Positions 40,696 through 41,793 of a stretch of 41,793 nt of DNA are shown here, one piece after another; position 1 is the stretch's first letter, and every line of letters starts with the position of its first letter. Made by a program: the position numbers and the translations under genes. Source of the DNA: an uncultured Clostridiaceae bacterium (lineage in GTDB: Bacteria; Bacillota; Clostridia; TANB77; CAG-508); contig CATLDI010000009.1 in assembly GCA_949902805.1 (NCBI GenBank), positions 1 through 41,793 on the forward strand, read 5' to 3'. Below the pieces are notes generated by a model that saw nothing but the letters and a program-made list of their open reading frames with translations, was not told where the DNA came from and ran no database searches.

Positions 40696-41793
40696 TTATC
40701 TCACTTCCCTATTTTTATATTTTGTTTTTGTTTGTTGCAATTCTTCATTTCTTGCTTGTCTTTCTATTCTTATTACTTCTTTGATTTTTGGGTTATCTTC
40801 AACGATTTGATTTTCAACTTTTAAGCTATTTCTATAATCTTTTAGAATTGTAGTGCATTCATCCCTTTTGGTTTTATATTCTTTTATTAACTCATCATCT
40901 TTGCAATTTCTTAATTTGTTTCTGTATTTTTGCCTTATTCCAGTTACTTCTGCAATGTTCTTTTCATTCTGTGAAATATAGCTTTTTACATCATCTGTTG
41001 TTTGTAGTTTCTCTTTTGCTATTAGTCTTATCTCGTTATAATATCTTTGCATTTTCCTTACTTCTTGTTTCATTTCTGGAGATAATGGCTTTCTAGTATT
41101 TTCTTTTGGTATTAGTCCTAATAAGTGATAAAGCAATAAAAAAAGAGCTTCAAGCCCTGTAATTTTACTTATATCTTTGAATTTCCCATTAAGCATACAT
41201 ACTTTGTTTTTCTTGTATATCTTTCTAGGTTTTATAAATTTATAATACTGTTCTTGCAAATAATAAGGGTTATTAAACACTCTATCTGCAATATTTTTAG
41301 GTGTATATTTTTCTCCTAATTGGTACATTCTTGTTGCTTTTTTATCATTTATTGAACGAATAGTAGCATATTTTCGATTTTGGTCATCATTTATGATATA
41401 ACCTTTTTTATACATTGCTTTCTTAAATTGTGCATAGCTTACACACATTTCTAGTGTTTCATCTATTGCTTTTCTCATTAGATTATACTTTGTTGGTTCT
41501 CCCCTTTTTTCTGCAAAATATATATTTCTTGGTGTTCTTCCTTTTGGATTCTTAATTACTGTTAAATTATTTTCATTCCACAATTCATCTGATAAAACTC
41601 TAAAACGATAATATGCACCTTTGTTACAATTAAATTTTTTGCCAGTAAACATATTAACAGAACATACTACAAAATGATTATGATATGTGCCTGTATTGAA
41701 ATGTGTTGCAACTAATACTTGGTGTTCTGCCCACATTTTCCTTGCAAGTTTTACTCCAATTTCGTGTGCAAGTTCTGGAGAAACTTCGCCAGT
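40696..41793 (-). CDS. Relaxase / mobilization nuclease, N-terminus beyond the window
   Basis: An open frame runs from the window edge (first codons TGEVSPELAHEIGVKLARKM) to the stop at 40696. Internal HQVLVATHFNTGTYHNHFVV contains the three-His metal site region of the VirD2/MobA relaxase family. The N-terminal catalytic Tyr lies outside the window. Later parts are helical and basic (KYRNKLRNCKDDELIKEYKT). It should nick oriT and lead single-strand DNA transfer. An internal ATG (41736) is not the true start. Confidence 0.9.
   Translation of the reverse strand, partial: TGEVSPELAHEIGVKLARKMWAEHQVLVATHFNTGTYHNHFVVCSVNMFTGKKFNCNKGAYYRFRVLSDELWNENNLTVIKNPKGRTPRNIYFAEKRGEPTKYNLMRKAIDETLEMCVSYAQFKKAMYKKGYIINDDQNRKYATIRSINDKKATRMYQLGEKYTPKNIADRVFNNPYYLQEQYYKFIKPRKIYKKNKVCMLNGKFKDISKITGLEALFLLLYHLLGLIPKENTRKPLSPEMKQEVRKMQRYYNEIRLIAKEKLQTTDDVKSYISQNEKNIAEVTGIRQKYRNKLRNCKDDELIKEYKTKRDECTTILKDYRNSLKVENQIVEDNPKIKEVIRIERQARNEELQQTKTKYKNREVR

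Overview
The window is AT-rich DNA with Firmicutes gene order, most likely from an uncultured, spore-forming gut-type Clostridia. The evidence is spoVS, an sspH-type spore protein gene and two coat-F-like genes, a threonine T-box leader, the rimP-nusA-rnpM-ylxQ-infB-rbfA-nrnA-truB operon, recA next to ymdB/spoVS, and strong GGAGG ribosome binding sites. Nearly all chromosomal genes lie on the minus strand. I name no species.

Positions 1-26800 are chromosomal backbone. Reading down the minus strand they hold: rpmE; a small membrane peptide; a MazG-like pyrophosphohydrolase; an ORF interrupted by an in-frame TGA; dnaE preceded by rqcP; one intact pilin-like gene; thrS with its T-box; a decayed pilin/GLUG gene; a probable free-standing structured RNA; the truB-to-rimP translation/transcription operon; a decayed pilin/formylglycine-generating-enzyme-like gene; recA; an oligopeptide-binding protein; a hicA remnant; spoVS and ymdB. 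A PepV-type dipeptidase and the spore genes sspH and cotF-like 1/2 are on the plus strand. Two short repeat families are scattered through this backbone. One is a GGGAC-rich, REP-like family that has entered the coding sequences of dnaE and rqcP. The other is a MITE-like family (TTCTTCGAAG...CCCCTACA) that sits between genes and inside the 3' end of nusA.

From about 27430 to the right edge the DNA is mobile. A first unit (about 27437-33700) has a large serine recombinase, a small ORF ahead of it, a region of repeated operator-like sites, and a tight five-gene cargo operon: 5'-nucleotidase-like HAD, MFS transporter, 2H phosphoesterase, Nudix hydrolase and a second HAD. A second unit begins at about 33702 with another large serine recombinase. 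It continues with a long structured leader RNA, three direct repeats, an alpha/beta hydrolase, small membrane proteins, a duplicated helical protein, an XRE regulator with operator repeats, a ParB-like protein and a relaxase cut by the window edge. A similar sequence (CATTCCACRTGTGTKGT) lies just past the 3' end of each recombinase gene. This suggests two elements integrated in tandem at related attachment sites.

The best candidates for undescribed biology are the cargo operon, the structured leader RNA of recombinase 2 (35903-36118), the free-standing RNA at about 10558-10770, and the helically phased operator array at 29598-29794. Several genes carry single-base frameshifts or nonsense codons (truB, both decayed pilin genes, the 1136-1744 ORF). 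The longest genes (dnaE, infB) are intact, so random sequencing error is not an obvious explanation for all of these, but it cannot be excluded from sequence alone.
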